64,000 nt of DNA from Bacteroidota bacterium (GTDB taxonomy: Bacteria; Bacteroidota; Bacteroidia; Chitinophagales; Chitinophagaceae), in NCBI GenBank assembly GCA_016712665.1, contig JADJQP010000002.1, positions 248,001 through 312,000 on the forward strand, read 5' to 3'. Of the stretch, positions 62,472 to 64,000 are shown piece by piece (the stretch's first letter is position 1; the number at the start of each line of letters is the position of its first letter). The notes under the pieces are model-generated. The model did no database searches, was not told the origin of the DNA, and saw only the letters and a program-made list of their open reading frames with translations. Made by a program: the position numbers and the translations under genes.

Positions 62472-64000
62472 TTAGGCTTCAAAATCCATCAGTTGTTCAA
62501 ATATTTTTTCATACTCGGCCTGAACTGCTGCCAATTGCTTGCTGAGGATTTGATACTCTGATTCGGCCTTTTGAAATTTTTCTTTGTTGGAATAGATTTC
62601 CGAATCAGCCAACATCCCTTCGAGTTTATTTTTTTCAAAATTCATTTTACTCAGGTCCGATTCGAGCTTATTAAACTGATTGCGCAGTTTCTTTTCTTCT
62701 CGGTTTTTTTCCTTTTGAAGACTGACACTTGGCTTAGGGGCCTCCACCACTTTTTCGGGTTTTACCACCTCCGGAATGATGGGTTCCTTGCTGCCCTGTT
62801 TCGATTTTTCGGCAAGGGCTTTTCGCTTTTTGAAGTCTTCCCACTCATTGTAATTTCCATCAAAAATGGAGATTTTACCATCTTCAATTTCCCAAATTTT
62901 ATTGGCCGTATTCTGAATAAAGTATCGATCATGCGATACCAAAACATAGGTTCCCTCGAACTTATTCAAAGCTTGAATTAACATCTTTACCGAGCTGATA
63001 TCCAAGTGGTTAGTAGGTTCATCCAGTAGCAAATAATTAGAGCGACTGATGATGGTTTTGGCCAAGGCCACCCGGGCTTTTTCACCACCCGACAGCACCC
63101 TGATTTTCTTAAATACGTCATCGCCCCTAAACAAAAAGCAACCCATCAATTCGCGCAATTCCTGTTCTGTTTTGCCGCTTCCACTCATCTTGAGTTCCTC
63201 CATAATGTCGTCATTCATCTGCAGGGCTTCAAGCTGGTGCTGGGCATAAAACGAGATTTCAATATTATGTCCCGGGGTGATGGTTCCACCGTCTACCGTT
63301 TCGGTTTGGGAGATGAGTCGAAGCAAGGTCGATTTCCCTTTGCCATTGGCACCAATTAAGGCAATTTTATCTCCACGAACTATCTCCGCCTCGGCATTGC
63401 GAAGGATATGCAAATCGCCATAACTTTTGCTCACATTGGTGAGGGTGGTCATAATTTTGCCCGGTTGAATACCTACCTGAAAACTAAAGTTGATTTTAGA
63501 GGTTTCATTGATGGGGGCTTCAATTTTTTCAAGTCGATCGAGTTTCTTTACCAAACTTTGGGCTTGCTTGGCCTTAGAGGCTTTGGCCTTAAATCGATCG
63601 ATAAAGCGCTCTTGTTGACTGATAAATTCTTGTTGATTTTCATATTCACGCAATTGAAAATCATTTCTGATTTCCTTTTCCTTTTCAAAATAAGAATAAT
63701 CGCCGGTATAATGATTGAGGGTTTGTTGTGATATTTCAACAATTTTGGTCACCATCTTATCTAAGAAATAGCGATCGTGCGATACAATGATCACCGAACC
63801 GGGATAACCTTGCAGGTATTTTTCGATCCACTCAATGGAAGGTAAATCGAGGTGATTGGTAGGCTCATCCAGTAATAAAATGTCCGGATTTTGCAAAATC
63901 ATTTTGGCCAGCAATACCCGCATACGCCAGCCTCCGGAAAATTCCTTAAAGGATCGTTGCAAGTCTACGGTTTTAAAGCCAAGCCCCTCGAGTACTTCTG
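62472..64000 (-). CDS. ABC-F family ATPase, partial (N-terminus beyond the window)
   Basis: The frame is open to the right edge; TTG 63962 is internal. It contains the end of the first ABC module (FSGGWRMRVLLAKMILQNPD, LLLDEPTNHLDLPS), the charged linker with ELLKK-like helices (FIDRFKAKASKAKQAQSLVK), the complete second module (Walker A IGANGKGKSTLLRL; LSGGEKARVALAKTIISRSN; LLLDEPTNHLDISS), and a C-terminal coiled coil (EKNREEKKLRNQFNKLESDL). ABC-F proteins act on ribosomes as translation factors or resistance proteins. The coiled-coil C-terminus is most like the Uup/YheS-type group. It starts upstream of the DPP-IV gene with 17 bases between them, so the two may be co-transcribed. Confidence 0.9.
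   Translation of the reverse strand, partial: EVLEGLGFKTVDLQRSFKEFSGGWRMRVLLAKMILQNPDILLLDEPTNHLDLPSIEWIEKYLQGYPGSVIIVSHDRYFLDKMVTKIVEISQQTLNHYTGDYSYFEKEKEIRNDFQLREYENQQEFISQQERFIDRFKAKASKAKQAQSLVKKLDRLEKIEAPINETSKINFSFQVGIQPGKIMTTLTNVSKSYGDLHILRNAEAEIVRGDKIALIGANGKGKSTLLRLISQTETVDGGTITPGHNIEISFYAQHQLEALQMNDDIMEELKMSGSGKTEQELRELMGCFLFRGDDVFKKIRVLSGGEKARVALAKTIISRSNYLLLDEPTNHLDISSVKMLIQALNKFEGTYVLVSHDRYFIQNTANKIWEIEDGKISIFDGNYNEWEDFKKRKALAEKSKQGSKEPIIPEVVKPEKVVEAPKPSVSLQKEKNREEKKLRNQFNKLESDLSKMNFEKNKLEGMLADSEIYSNKEKFQKAESEYQILSKQLAAVQAEYEKIFEQLMDFEA

Noticed and set aside
1..64000. rRNA, tRNA and CRISPR arrays
   Set aside because: Looked for T-loop GGTTCGAATCC-like cores, rRNA landmarks and regularly spaced direct repeats; none seen. 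The array spacers are too long and irregular for CRISPR.

Overview
The window looks like chromosome from a member of the Bacteroidota, probably a Chitinophagales/Chitinophagaceae-type environmental bacterium. Four things point there. It is AT-rich. Several secreted proteins end in type IX secretion (T9SS) sorting domains or the gliding-motility-associated C-terminal domain. Many start sites follow the Bacteroidota -7 box TAnnTTTG. Family signatures include FadL/TodX next to a GDSL lipase, a DUF5777 barrel and YceI.

Layout. 1-1052: end of an ECF sigma/anti-sigma-type operon. 1061-5872: minus strand, a cystathionine beta-synthase-like enzyme with its own promoter, then an operon of NrnA-like DHH phosphoesterase and three tandem two-domain FKBP proteins. 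6.1-10.9 kb: an O-methyltransferase, a GDSL lipoprotein with a FadL-type porin, and an alpha/beta hydrolase. 10.9-15.5 kb: two divergent secreted CotH proteins, one with a type A and one with a type B T9SS tail. 15.6-17.9 kb: a four-gene envelope operon (cytochrome-like lipoprotein, OB-fold protein, YceI, DUF5777). 18-33.4 kb: housekeeping genes (LpxD, PyrG, tail-specific protease, QueG, PA0069-type radical SAM, UvrA) around a tandem pair of secreted pappalysin-like metalloproteases. 33.5-38.5 kb: small secreted proteins, three VOC proteins and an HxlR regulator.

About 38.6-58.0 kb is the accessory heart of the window. It is a string of unrelated, nearly all minus-strand single genes (lipoprotein, M23 peptidase, amine oxidase, HD phosphohydrolase, GNAT, TonB-like, NERD, amidohydrolase, TPR and several unknowns). 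They are separated by related spacers that start CCGCTAAC just after (or over) a stop codon and end GTTAGCGG just before the next start codon. This is the architecture of an integron cassette array without a visible integrase. Two near-identical IS110-family elements (49121-50386 and 55751-57017) sit exactly at the TAAC boxes of these spacers. The non-coding left end of each can be read as a bridge RNA: one loop matches the spacer target and the other matches the element's own right end. 58.7-64 kb returns to chromosomal genes: GNAT, a secreted protein, a DPP-IV-type peptidase and an ABC-F ATPase running off the edge.

A caution applies throughout. At least a dozen genes are broken by single-base indels, mostly in homopolymers, and five by in-frame stops. 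The two IS copies differ from each other almost only in homopolymer length. Many of the apparent pseudogenes are therefore probably sequence errors, and I annotate them as one gene with marked disruptions.
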